Notes under the pieces: model-generated | Database searches by the model: none | What the model was told of the DNA's origin: nothing | What the model saw: only the letters and a program-made list of their open reading frames with translations | Shown here: positions 47,601 to 55,773 of the stretch, piece after piece | How positions within the stretch are numbered: position 1 is the first letter of the stretch | How the letters are laid out: every line of letters starts with the position of its first letter | Made by a program: the position numbers and the translations under genes | Assembly: GCA_014649155.1 (NCBI GenBank) | Contig: BMSM01000014.1 | Span: 1-64,000, forward strand | Origin: Streptomyces griseoviridis | Lineage (GTDB): Bacteria; Actinomycetota; Actinomycetes; Streptomycetales; Streptomycetaceae | Length of the DNA stretch: 64,000 nucleotides | Direction of reading: 5' to 3'

Positions 47601-49118
47601 ATGACCAGCATCGACCGGAGCCAGACCGTGGGCGCCCCCCGCACGTACGAGGTACGCACCTACGGGTGCCAGATGAACGTCCACGACTCCGAGCGATTGT
47701 CCGGTCTGCTGGAGGACGCGGGTTACGTCCGCGCCCCCGAGGGCGCCGACGGCGACGCCGACGTCGTCGTCTTCAACACCTGCGCGGTGCGCGAGAATGC
47801 GGACAACAAGCTGTACGGCAACCTGGGCCACCTCGCCCCGCGCAAGGCGAGCCGCCCCGGCATGCAGATCGCGGTCGGCGGCTGCCTGGCCCAGAAGGAC
47901 CGCGACACCATCGTGAAACGCGCCCCCTGGGTCGACGTCGTCTTCGGCACGCACAACATCGGCAAGCTGCCGGTGCTCCTGGAGCGCGCCCGCGTGCAGG
48001 AGGAGGCGCAGGTCGAGATCGCCGAGTCCCTGGAGGCGTTCCCGTCCACGCTGCCGACCCGCCGCGAGAGCGCCTACGCCGCCTGGGTCTCCATCTCGGT
48101 GGGCTGCAACAACACGTGCACCTTCTGCATCGTCCCCGCCCTGCGCGGCAAGGAGAAGGACCGCCGCCCCGGCGACATCCTCGCCGAGGTCGAGGCCCTG
48201 GTCGCCGAGGGCGTCTCCGAGATCACCCTCCTGGGGCAGAACGTCAACGCGTACGGTTCCGACATCGGCGACCGCGAGGCGTTCAGCAAGCTGCTGCGGG
48301 CCTGCGGCACGATCGACGGCCTGGAGCGGGTCCGCTTCACCTCCCCGCACCCGCGCGACTTCACCGACGACGTGATCGCCGCCATGGCCGAGACGCCGAA
48401 CGTGATGCCGCAGCTGCACATGCCGCTCCAGTCCGGCTCCGACCCGGTCCTCAAGGCGATGCGCCGCTCCTACCGCCAGGAGCGCTACCTCGGCATCATC
48501 GAGAAGGTCCGTGCCGCCATCCCGCACGCCGCGATCACCACCGACATCATCGTGGGCTTCCCCGGTGAGACCGAGGAGGACTTCGAGCAGACCCTGCACG
48601 TCGTCCGCGAGGCCCGGTTCGCCCAGGCGTTCACCTTCCAGTACTCCAAGCGCCCCGGCACCCCAGCCGCCGAGATGGACGGCCAGATCCCCAAGGCGGT
48701 CGTCCAGGAACGCTACGAGCGGCTGGTCGCCCTCCAGGAGGAGATCTCCTGGGAGGAGAACAAGAAGCAGGTCGGCCGCACCCTGGAGCTGATGGTCGCC
48801 GAGGGCGAGGGCCGCAAGGACGGCTCCACCCACCGCCTCTCCGGCCGCGCCCCCGACAACCGCCTGGTCCACTTCACCAAGCCCGACCAGGAGGTCCGCC
48901 CCGGCGACGTGGTCACCGTCGAGATCACCTACGCCGCCCCGCACCACCTCCTCGCCGAGGGCGCCGTCCTCGACGTGCGGCGCACCCGCGCGGGCGACGC
49001 CTGGGCCAAGCGCACCGCGACCGAGCAGGCCAAGCCCGCGGGCGTGCTGCTGGGGCTGCCGAAGGTCGGCGTCCCCGAGCCGCTGCCGGTCGCGGCGAGC
49101 GGCTGCGGCTGCGACTGA
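47601..49118 (+). CDS. miaB: MiaB: tRNA-2-methylthio-N6-isopentenyladenosine synthase
   Basis: 505 residues. It methylthiolates i6A37 made by MiaA. The MTTase domain begins 'TYGCQMNVHDSE' (Cys23), with further cysteines in 'FNTCAVRENA' and 'GGCLAQKD'. Radical SAM cysteines are Cys169-x3-Cys173-x2-Cys176 in 'CNNTCTFC'. The TRAM domain is near 375-450. The C-terminus ends 'SGCGCD', a Cys-rich tail not needed for the core fold. TACCCT (47588-47593) lies 7 nt before ATG 47601 without a ribosome site, a leaderless arrangement. miaA lies about 1.7 kb downstream. Confidence 0.95.
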   Translation: MTSIDRSQTVGAPRTYEVRTYGCQMNVHDSERLSGLLEDAGYVRAPEGADGDADVVVFNTCAVRENADNKLYGNLGHLAPRKASRPGMQIAVGGCLAQKDRDTIVKRAPWVDVVFGTHNIGKLPVLLERARVQEEAQVEIAESLEAFPSTLPTRRESAYAAWVSISVGCNNTCTFCIVPALRGKEKDRRPGDILAEVEALVAEGVSEITLLGQNVNAYGSDIGDREAFSKLLRACGTIDGLERVRFTSPHPRDFTDDVIAAMAETPNVMPQLHMPLQSGSDPVLKAMRRSYRQERYLGIIEKVRAAIPHAAITTDIIVGFPGETEEDFEQTLHVVREARFAQAFTFQYSKRPGTPAAEMDGQIPKAVVQERYERLVALQEEISWEENKKQVGRTLELMVAEGEGRKDGSTHRLSGRAPDNRLVHFTKPDQEVRPGDVVTVEITYAAPHHLLAEGAVLDVRRTRAGDAWAKRTATEQAKPAGVLLGLPKVGVPEPLPVAASGCGCD

Positions 49119-49232
49119 CAGCACGCCGAGTCCGGGCGCCGGGTCCCGCCGGGGATACGGCCGCGGAAGGCCGCTGCTGGGGAAGGGCGCCGGACGCAGC
49201 ACCCGCTCCCCGACGGGGATACGCTGCCGATC

Positions 49233-49967
49233 ATGCTTGTCGCCGCCGCCGTCTGCCCTTGCCCGCCCCTGCTGGTCCCGGAGGTCGCCGCGGGCGCCGC
49301 GCCCGAGCTGGAACCGGCCCGAGCCGCGTGCGCGGACGCGCTGGGCGTCCTCGCCGCCGCCCGCCCCGACCGCCTGGTCGTCGTCGGCCCGGCGGAGGGC
49401 GGCGGACCCGAGGTGTACCCGGCCGGCACCCGGGGCTCGTTCCGCGGCTTCGGCGTCGACGTCGACGTACGGCTCGGCGCGGGTGAGGACGGGACCGGCG
49501 GCGGGGCCGTCGCGGAGCCCCTGGGGGAACTGCCGTACGGGCTCGCCGTGGGCGCCTGGCTGCTGGCCCGCACCGGCCGGGCCGGCGCCCCGGTCGAAGG
49601 GCTCGGCGTCGGGCCGTCCCTCACCGCCGAGCGCTGCGTGGCCCTGGGGCGGGACCTGGCCGGGCGGCCGGGCCGGCTGGCGCTGCTCGTCCTGGGCGAC
49701 GCCAGCGCGTGCCGCACGGTCAAGGCACCCGGGTACCTCGACGAGCGGGCGGCGCCCTTCGACGCGGCGGTCGCCCGAGCGCTGGACGCCGCCGACCCGG
49801 CCGCCCTCCAGGCCCTCGACGCGGAGCTGGCGCGCGAGCTGAAGGTGTCGGGGCGGGCGCCCTGGCAGGTCCTCGCGGGCGCGGCCGAGGGCGCGGACCT
49901 CGCCGGGACGCTGCTGTACGAGGACGCGCCGTACGGGGTCGGCTACCTGGTGGCCGCCTGGTCGTAG
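49233..49967 (+). CDS. LigB-like (class III extradiol dioxygenase fold) protein
   Basis: 244 residues, Ala/Gly-rich. It resembles the class III extradiol dioxygenase/MEMO-like fold ('AAVCPCPPLLVPEVAAGAAPEL', 'LLVLGDASACRTVKAPGYLDERAAPFDAAV' in pieces). Such a protein sits between miaB and miaA-dapF in many actinobacteria, including mycobacteria. The usual metal-binding histidines of LigB are not obvious, since 'CPCPPLL' replaces the common 'PHPPLL', so catalysis is doubtful. TACGCT (49220-49225) lies 7 nt before the ATG: probably leaderless. Confidence 0.72.
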   Translation: MLVAAAVCPCPPLLVPEVAAGAAPELEPARAACADALGVLAAARPDRLVVVGPAEGGGPEVYPAGTRGSFRGFGVDVDVRLGAGEDGTGGGAVAEPLGELPYGLAVGAWLLARTGRAGAPVEGLGVGPSLTAERCVALGRDLAGRPGRLALLVLGDASACRTVKAPGYLDERAAPFDAAVARALDAADPAALQALDAELARELKVSGRAPWQVLAGAAEGADLAGTLLYEDAPYGVGYLVAAWS

Positions 49968-50001
49968 CCCCCGGGGCGCCCGCGCACCGCGGGGCGCGGC
50001 A

Positions 50002-50054
50002 CACGACGGCGGACGGCCGGGAGCGAGTGCCGCTCCCGGCCGTCCGCCGTCGTG
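50002..50054. terminator. Very stable hairpin between convergent genes
   Basis: A perfect 24-bp stem (50002-50025 with 50031-50054) closes a 5-nt loop AGTGC. It lies 35 nt after the LigB-like stop and 24 nt after the minus-strand antitoxin-like stop, so it can end transcription from both sides. No T run is present. Confidence 0.88.
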
Positions 50055-50077
50055 CGCCCGGTCGGTCCCGCGTCCGT

Positions 50078-50353
50078 TCAGCCGGCCGGTGGCGTCGGAC
50101 CCGCCGGGGGAGTGCCCCCGCCGCCGGAACCGGGCCCCGGGTCGTCCTGGTGGGCGAGGCGGTCCACGGCGTCCTTCGCCTTGCCGGTACCGGACCGGAT
50201 GCGGTCGCTGTACTTGCCCTTGGTCTTCTCGTCGACGGTCTGCGCCGCCTTGTCGAGCCCGTGCTGGATCTTGTCCCCGTGCTGCTGCGCGAGGTCGGAG
50301 ACCTTGCCCTTCGCCGGGCCCAGCTTGGCCTTCAAGTTGTCCAGGAGACCCAT
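50078..50353 (-). CDS. MT0933-type antitoxin-like protein
   Basis: 91 residues. It opens 'MGLLDNLKAKLGPAKGKVSDLAQQHGDKI' (in pieces) and continues with Lys/Asp/Ala-rich amphipathic helices and a Pro/Gly tail. This is the small actinobacterial family annotated as MT0933-like antitoxins. No toxin gene of a known type is adjacent, so the antitoxin label is a family name only. GGAAGGTGG 3-4 nt before the ATG is a strong ribosome site. Confidence 0.8.
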   Translation of the reverse strand: MGLLDNLKAKLGPAKGKVSDLAQQHGDKIQHGLDKAAQTVDEKTKGKYSDRIRSGTGKAKDAVDRLAHQDDPGPGSGGGGTPPAGPTPPAG

Positions 50354-50407
50354 GGTCCACCTTCCTACGCGAGTGGTGCGGTCAGGCGCTGGCCGCCAGG
50401 TGCCGTG

Positions 50408-50635
50408 CTAGGTGCGGGCGCCCTCGCCGGCCTCGTGGCCGGCGGCCTCCCCGGCGGACTGCTGGGGGATCTCCACGGCGCCGGCCCCGGCGGCCTCCAG
50501 CTCCGCCGGTTCCCGCCCGGTGCCCACCGCTTCCCCGGCGGCGGTCGCCCCGGCAGCCGTGCCGGACCGCGCGCCGGCGTCCGACGCCTCCTCCGTGGCC
50601 TTCGACCTCCGAAGAAGTCGTGCAAAAACGCCCAT
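50408..50635 (-). CDS. Small acidic conserved Streptomyces protein
   Basis: 75 residues. A basic start 'MGVFARLLRRSKATEEAS' precedes an Ala/Gly/Glu-rich disordered tail ending 'EAGEGART'. Homologues next to miaA in Streptomyces carry the label 'gliding motility protein' without experimental basis that I know of. GGAGT lies 5 nt before ATG 50635, and TAGCGT a further few bases upstream could be its -10. It may share a transcript with the antitoxin-like gene downstream. Confidence 0.7.
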   Translation of the reverse strand: MGVFARLLRRSKATEEASDAGARSGTAAGATAAGEAVGTGREPAELEAAGAGAVEIPQQSAGEAAGHEAGEGART

Positions 50636-50816
50636 ATCAACTCCATACGCTACTCGTGCGGGCGGATTCCCGCGTCGCCCGGCGCGTCCGTTCGCGCGAG
50701 CCGGGCCACCGCCTCCGTGCGCCGGGGCGGGAACCTCGCAACGGGCAACGAACCCCGGGAGCCCACGTCACGTAACTCGTTCGAGGCCACGGCCACGGGT
50801 TTGCGAGACTGGGGCG

Positions 50817-51755
50817 GTGAGCAGTGCACCCCCCGCCCCCCGCGTCATCGCCGTCGTCGGACCGACCGCGGCCGGAAAGTCCGATCTGGGCGTCTTCCTG
50901 GCCGAGCGGCTCGGCGGCGAAGTCGTCAACGCCGACTCCATGCAGCTCTACCGAGGGATGGACATCGGCACCGCCAAGCTGACGCCCGAGGAGCGCGCGG
51001 GAGTCCCGCACCACCTCCTGGACATCTGGGACGTGACCGTCACCGCCTCCGTCGCCGAGTACCAGCGCCTCGCGCGGGAGCGGATCGACGCCCTGCTGGC
51101 CGCCGGGCGCTGGCCGATCCTCGTCGGCGGCTCCGGCCTCTACGTCCGGGGCGCCGTCGACAAGATGGAGTTCCCCGGCACCGACCCCGAGGTCCGGGCC
51201 CGGCTGGAGGAGGAGCTGATCCTGCGCGGCTCCGGGGCGCTGCACGCCAGGCTCGCCGCCGCCGATCCCGAGGCCGCCCGTGCCATCCTGCCCAGCAACG
51301 GCCGCCGGGTCGTCCGCGCCCTGGAGGTGATCGAGATCACCGGCCGCCCCTTCACCGCGAACCTCCCCGGCCACGACTCCGTCTACGACACCGTGCAGAT
51401 CGGCGTCGACGTGGCCCGCCCGGAACTGGACGCCCGTATCGCGCGCCGGGTCGACCGGATGTGGGACGCCGGTCTCGTGGAGGAAGTGCGCGCACTGGAG
51501 GCGCAGGGGTTGCGCCAGGGGCGTACGGCGTCGCGCGCCCTCGGCTACCAGCAGGTGCTCACGGCGTTCGCCGGCGAGTGCACCCTGGAGGAGGCCCGGG
51601 AGGAGACCGTACGGGCCACCAAACGCTTCGCGCGCCGTCAGGATTCGTGGTTCAGGCGCGATCCCCGGGTGCACTGGTTGAGTGGGGCCGCGGCGGACCT
51701 CGGGGAACTTCCGCGGCTCGCGCTGTCGTTGGTCGAACGACCGGTTACAGCCTGA
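50817..51755 (+). CDS. miaA: MiaA: tRNA dimethylallyltransferase
   Basis: 312 residues. It transfers a dimethylallyl group to A37 of tRNAs reading UNN codons, the substrate for MiaB. The P-loop 'GPTAAGKS' is at 15-22; 'NADSMQLYRGMDIGTAK' and 'VGGSGLYVRG' are family signatures; 'RATKRFARRQDSWFRRDPR' is the tRNA-binding segment. GTG 50817 has GAGACT (50805-50810) exactly 6 nt upstream and no Shine-Dalgarno, so it is likely leaderless. It is divergent from the small minus-strand gene. Confidence 0.95.
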   Translation: MSSAPPAPRVIAVVGPTAAGKSDLGVFLAERLGGEVVNADSMQLYRGMDIGTAKLTPEERAGVPHHLLDIWDVTVTASVAEYQRLARERIDALLAAGRWPILVGGSGLYVRGAVDKMEFPGTDPEVRARLEEELILRGSGALHARLAAADPEAARAILPSNGRRVVRALEVIEITGRPFTANLPGHDSVYDTVQIGVDVARPELDARIARRVDRMWDAGLVEEVRALEAQGLRQGRTASRALGYQQVLTAFAGECTLEEAREETVRATKRFARRQDSWFRRDPRVHWLSGAAADLGELPRLALSLVERPVTA

Positions 51756-51856
51756 TCACGTCATGGCATCGGGACGCCCCGGCCGTCATCCCGGTCCACG
51801 GCGGCGTGCCATCATCAAGCTCGATCGACCAAGTGGAGTCCTAGTGGGGAGGGCGC

Positions 51857-52372
51857 GTGGCGATGGAGGCCGGCCCTCGTGACACCGCACCGAGCACCGA
51901 GCACGTGGCCGTCGGCGGCCCGGAACCGGAGCCGGACGACGGTCCCCTGCTGAGCCCGGACGGACCCGACGAGACCCGGGGCGGGGTCGCCGCCGACGGC
52001 CCGGAGCCCGACGAGATGTACCCGGTCGGCGAGGAGGTCGAGGTCGAACTGCGGCCGCAGCGGCGGCTGCGCGTCTGGCAGCTGGCGCCCATCGTCTGCC
52101 TGGCCGCGGTCGGCTCGCTGATGTTCGCCTTCCCGCTCGCCTTCGACTTCGGCGACAGCGGCGCGATGATCGCGATGCTGGGCCTGCTGATCTGTTCGTG
52201 CGCCGCGGGCTGGGGCATGATGGCCGCCCGCCGCGTGGGCCACACCTGGCCCGGCCTGCCGCAGCGCGGCTCGGGCCGCCGCCCCGACTGGCGGGTGGTC
52301 CTCGCCTACGTCGTCGTGGTCGCCGCGGTGGTCGTCCTCGCCGTGTGGCGCGTGGCCCGGCTGCGCGGCTGA
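51857..52372 (+). CDS. Conserved membrane protein between miaA and dapF
   Basis: 171 residues. An acidic disordered N-terminus of about 70 residues is followed by three membrane segments (about 77-97 'LAPIVCLAAVGSLMFAFPLA', 100-122, and 147-166 'VLAYVVVVAAVVVLAVW'). Function unknown. It may be expressed with dapF, whose start lies 46 nt downstream. GGGGAGGG precedes both GTG 51857 and ATG 51863, so the exact start is uncertain by two codons. Confidence 0.72.
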   Translation: MAMEAGPRDTAPSTEHVAVGGPEPEPDDGPLLSPDGPDETRGGVAADGPEPDEMYPVGEEVEVELRPQRRLRVWQLAPIVCLAAVGSLMFAFPLAFDFGDSGAMIAMLGLLICSCAAGWGMMAARRVGHTWPGLPQRGSGRRPDWRVVLAYVVVVAAVVVLAVWRVARLRG

Positions 52373-52418
52373 CGCCCTGTCCCGCGGTCTTGCCGGCCCG
52401 ACCCCGTACGATCGAGGA

Positions 52419-53288
52419 ATGAGCACGCGGATCGCTTTCCTCAAGGGCCACGGCACCGAGAACGACTTCGTGATCGTGCCCGACCCGGAGAACGCCGTCG
52501 CGCTGCCCCCGGCCGCCGTCGCCGCCCTGTGCGACCGCCGCGCCGGCCTCGGCGGCGACGGACTGCTGCACGTGGTGCGGTCCGCCGCCCACCCCGAAGC
52601 CCGGCACCTGGCCGCCGAGGCCGAGTGGTTCATGGACTACCGCAACGGCGACGGGTCGGTCGCCGAGATGTGCGGCAACGGCGTACGCGTCTTCGCGCGC
52701 TACCTCCAGCACGCCGGGTATGCGACCGAGGGAGACCTCGCCGTCGCCACACGCGGGGGCGTGAAGACCGTGCACCTCGCGAAGGACGGTGACATCACCG
52801 TCGGCATGGGCCGGGCCGTGCTCCCCGAGGGCGAGGTCACCGTGCGCGTCGGCGAGCGCGCCTGGCCCGCCCGGAACGTGAACATGGGCAATCCGCACGC
52901 CGTCGCCTTCGTCGCCGACCTCGCCCACGCCGGGGAACTGCGCGCCGCCCCGCCGGTCACCCCGGCCACCGCCTACCCCGACGGGGTCAACGTCGAGTTC
53001 GTCGCCGACCGCGGCCCCCGGCACGTCGCGATGCGGGTGCACGAGCGCGGCTCCGGGGAGACCCGGTCCTGCGGCACCGGCGCGTGCGCCGTCGCCGTCG
53101 CCGCCGCCCGCCGGGACGGCACCGACCCGGCCGTCACGGGCACCCCGGTGACGTACACGGTCGACGTGCCCGGCGGCACCCTGGTCATCACCGAGCGGCC
53201 GGACGGCGAGATCGAGATGACCGGCCCGGCGGTGATCGTCGCCGAAGGGGAGATCGACCCGGAGTGGTGGGCAGGGGCCGCCGTGTGA
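52419..53288 (+). CDS. dapF: DapF: diaminopimelate epimerase
   Basis: 289 residues. It converts LL- to meso-diaminopimelate. Note that Streptomyces puts LL-DAP in its wall peptides and needs the meso form for lysine. The two-base catalytic cysteines are Cys85 ('EMCGNGVR') and Cys218 ('SCGTGACAVA'). 'GHGTENDFVIV' and 'MGNPHAVAFV' complete the signature. TACGAT (52407-52412) lies 6 nt before the ATG, so a leaderless mRNA is predicted; the GAGGA directly abutting the ATG is too close to act as a ribosome site. Confidence 0.95.
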   Translation: MSTRIAFLKGHGTENDFVIVPDPENAVALPPAAVAALCDRRAGLGGDGLLHVVRSAAHPEARHLAAEAEWFMDYRNGDGSVAEMCGNGVRVFARYLQHAGYATEGDLAVATRGGVKTVHLAKDGDITVGMGRAVLPEGEVTVRVGERAWPARNVNMGNPHAVAFVADLAHAGELRAAPPVTPATAYPDGVNVEFVADRGPRHVAMRVHERGSGETRSCGTGACAVAVAAARRDGTDPAVTGTPVTYTVDVPGGTLVITERPDGEIEMTGPAVIVAEGEIDPEWWAGAAV

Positions 53289-53504
53289 GCACCAGCGCGA
53301 ACCTCGGCGGCCCGCTCGGAAACGTAAACCCGTCACCTATCGCTCGAATGGGTGATCCGTTTCACGCTGGACGAGAGGCGGTCGGCCGTACGTGATGGGC
53401 TCGATAGCATCAAGCACCGGCTCGGGCGGGGGACCCCTGCCGCCCCCCGCGCCCTGCCCGCTCCGGGGCGGCCCGCCCGCCGGTCGACGCAGCCGGAGGT
53501 GCCC
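53289..53504 (+). promoter_or_regulatory. rshA leader and promoter region
   Basis: TAGCAT (53405-53410) is a likely -10, giving a leader of about 88 nt before rshA. An imperfect inverted repeat spans roughly 53322-53367 (CCCGTCACC with GGGTGAT). An open frame from 53352 joins rshA but lacks a ribosome site. Confidence 0.5.
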
Positions 53505-55676
53505 ATGAACGCGGAGGCCGCGAAACCAGCGAGCCCAGCTCCCGTGCCGCCCGTGACCGCCCTCGGCGCCGTCACCCCGCCCGCGCCCCGGCGCAAGTCC
53601 CGCCCCCGCCTCGACCTGCGCCGCCTGGGCCGCGCGGCGCTGCTCGGGTCGGGCACCCGCGGCCGGCTGCCCGACGCCATCGGCCATGTGGTCGAGGCCC
53701 ACCGCGCCCACCACCCCGACGCGCCCGTCGACCCGCTGCGCCGCGCCTACCTGCTCGCCGAGTCCTCCCATCGCGGCCAGATGCGCAAGAGCGGCGAGCC
53801 GTACATCACCCACCCGCTCGCCGTCACCCTCATCCTCGCCGAACTCGGCGCGGAGACCACGACCCTGACCGCATCCCTCCTCCACGACACCGTCGAGGAC
53901 ACCGACGTCACGCTCGACCAGGTCGGCGCGGAGTTCGGCGAGGAGGTCCGCTACCTCGTCGACGGCGTCACCAAACTGGAGAAGGTCGACTACGGCGCCG
54001 CCGCCGAGCCCGAGACCTTCCGCAAGATGCTCGTCGCCACCGGCAACGACGTCCGCGTGATGTCGATCAAACTCGCCGACCGGCTGCACAACATGCGCAC
54101 CCTCGGCGTCATGCGCCAGGAGAAGCAGGAACGCATCGCCAAGGTCACCCGCGACGTCCTCATCCCGCTCGCCGAACGGCTCGGCGTGCAGGCGCTCAAG
54201 ACCGAGCTGGAGGACCTTGTCTTCGCCGTCCTGCACCCCGAGGACCACCGGCGCACCAAGGAACTCATCGCCGAGAACGCCGCCCGCGCGGACGACCCGC
54301 TGGCCGCCACCGCCGACGAGGTGCGCGCCGTGCTCCGCGAGGCCGACATCCCCGCCGAGGTGCTCATCCGGCCCCGCCACCACGTCTCCGTGCACCGCGT
54401 GGGCCGCAAACGCGGCCGGCTCGACGCCACCGACTTCGGCCGGCTGCTGGTCCTGGTCAACGAGGACGCCGACTGCTACGCCGTCCTGGGCGAACTGCAC
54501 ACCTGCATGACACCCGTGGTCTCGGAGTTCAAGGACTTCATCGCCGTACCCAAGTTCAACCTGTACCAGTCGCTGCACACCGCCGTCGCCCGTGAGAACG
54601 GCGGCCAGGTCGTCGAAGTCCTCATCCGCACCCACCAGATGCACAAGGTCGCCGAGGCCGGGGTCGTCGCGCTCGGCAACCCCTACACCGCCCCGCCCGA
54701 GGACCAGGCCGGCGGCGACGGCGAGCGCGTCGACCCCACCCGCCCCGGCTGGCTCTCCCGCCTCCTCGACTGGCAGCGGGCCGCCCCCGACCCCGACACC
54801 TTCTGGTCCACCCTGCGCGAGGACCTCGCCCAGGACCGCGAGATCACCGTCTTCCGCCCCGACGGCGGCACCCTGGGCCTGCCCGACGGCGCGACCTGCG
54901 TGGACGCCGCGTACGCGCAGTACGGCGAGGACGCCCACGCCTGTATCGGCGCCCGCGTCAACGGCCGGCTGGCCACGCTGAGCACCGTGCTGCGCGACGG
55001 CGACACCGTGCAGCTCCTCATGGGGCAGGACCCGGCCTCCGAGCCCTCCCGGGAGTGGCTGGAGCACGCCCACACGCCCGCCGCCCGGATCGCCATCCAG
55101 CGCTGGCTCACCGCCCACCCGGGGCGCGGGGACACCGCCGAGGACGACGGGTCCGCCCGGCCGGGCACCGACGAGGGCCTGGTCGTACGGCGTACCGAGG
55201 ACACCCCGGGCGGCGGTGCGGACGCCCCCGCCGTCCTCGCGGACCTGCCGGACGCCACCGTACGGCTGGCCGGGTGCTGCACCCCCGTACCGCCCGACGA
55301 GATCACCGGGTTCGCCGTGCGCGGGGGAGTGGTCACCGTGCACCGCGCCGGCTGCGCCGTGGTCGCCCGGATGAAGAGCGGGGGGCGCGCGGAGATCGGC
55401 GTGCGCTGGGGTGACACCACCGGCGGCCGGGTGACCCTGCTCGCCGAATCGTTCGTCCGTCCGCACCTGCTGGCCGACCTCACCGAGGCGATGGCCCTGG
55501 AGGGCGCCGAGATCGTCTCCGCCACCGTCGAACCCCCGGACCGTCAGCGGGTCCGCCACACCTACACGGTGCGCCTCCCGGACGCGACCCACCTGCCCGC
55601 TCTCATGCGCGCGATGCGCAATGTGGCGGGCGTGTACGACGTGAGCCGGGCACAGCCGCAGGCGGCGGGCGGCTGA
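53505..55676 (+). CDS. rshA: RshA: RelA/SpoT-family (p)ppGpp hydrolase/synthetase homologue
   Basis: 723 residues from ATG 53505, with GGAGGT 4 nt upstream. The HD hydrolase domain (about 65-215) is complete by eye: 'GEPYITHPLAV', 'LLHDTVEDTDV', 'LADRLHNMRTL'. The synthetase domain (about 265-420) keeps 'FKDFIAVPKFNLYQSLHT' but departs from consensus at 'RPRHHVSVHRVGRKR', where active RSH proteins have an R-x-K-x-x-YSI-type motif, and has 'EVLIRT' for 'EVQIRT'. TGS (about 445-505) and ACT (about 645-715) domains follow. In S. coelicolor RshA is the second RSH protein beside RelA. Confidence 0.92.
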   Translation: MNAEAAKPASPAPVPPVTALGAVTPPAPRRKSRPRLDLRRLGRAALLGSGTRGRLPDAIGHVVEAHRAHHPDAPVDPLRRAYLLAESSHRGQMRKSGEPYITHPLAVTLILAELGAETTTLTASLLHDTVEDTDVTLDQVGAEFGEEVRYLVDGVTKLEKVDYGAAAEPETFRKMLVATGNDVRVMSIKLADRLHNMRTLGVMRQEKQERIAKVTRDVLIPLAERLGVQALKTELEDLVFAVLHPEDHRRTKELIAENAARADDPLAATADEVRAVLREADIPAEVLIRPRHHVSVHRVGRKRGRLDATDFGRLLVLVNEDADCYAVLGELHTCMTPVVSEFKDFIAVPKFNLYQSLHTAVARENGGQVVEVLIRTHQMHKVAEAGVVALGNPYTAPPEDQAGGDGERVDPTRPGWLSRLLDWQRAAPDPDTFWSTLREDLAQDREITVFRPDGGTLGLPDGATCVDAAYAQYGEDAHACIGARVNGRLATLSTVLRDGDTVQLLMGQDPASEPSREWLEHAHTPAARIAIQRWLTAHPGRGDTAEDDGSARPGTDEGLVVRRTEDTPGGGADAPAVLADLPDATVRLAGCCTPVPPDEITGFAVRGGVVTVHRAGCAVVARMKSGGRAEIGVRWGDTTGGRVTLLAESFVRPHLLADLTEAMALEGAEIVSATVEPPDRQRVRHTYTVRLPDATHLPALMRAMRNVAGVYDVSRAQPQAAGG

Positions 55677-55773
55677 CCCGTGGGGGCCGGCCCTTGAGGG
55701 GCGTGGGAGCCGTTCGGGTGCGCCGGGCGCGCGTCGTCGCCGACCCGTACGGGTGCGCTGGTAGCGGTGGGGG

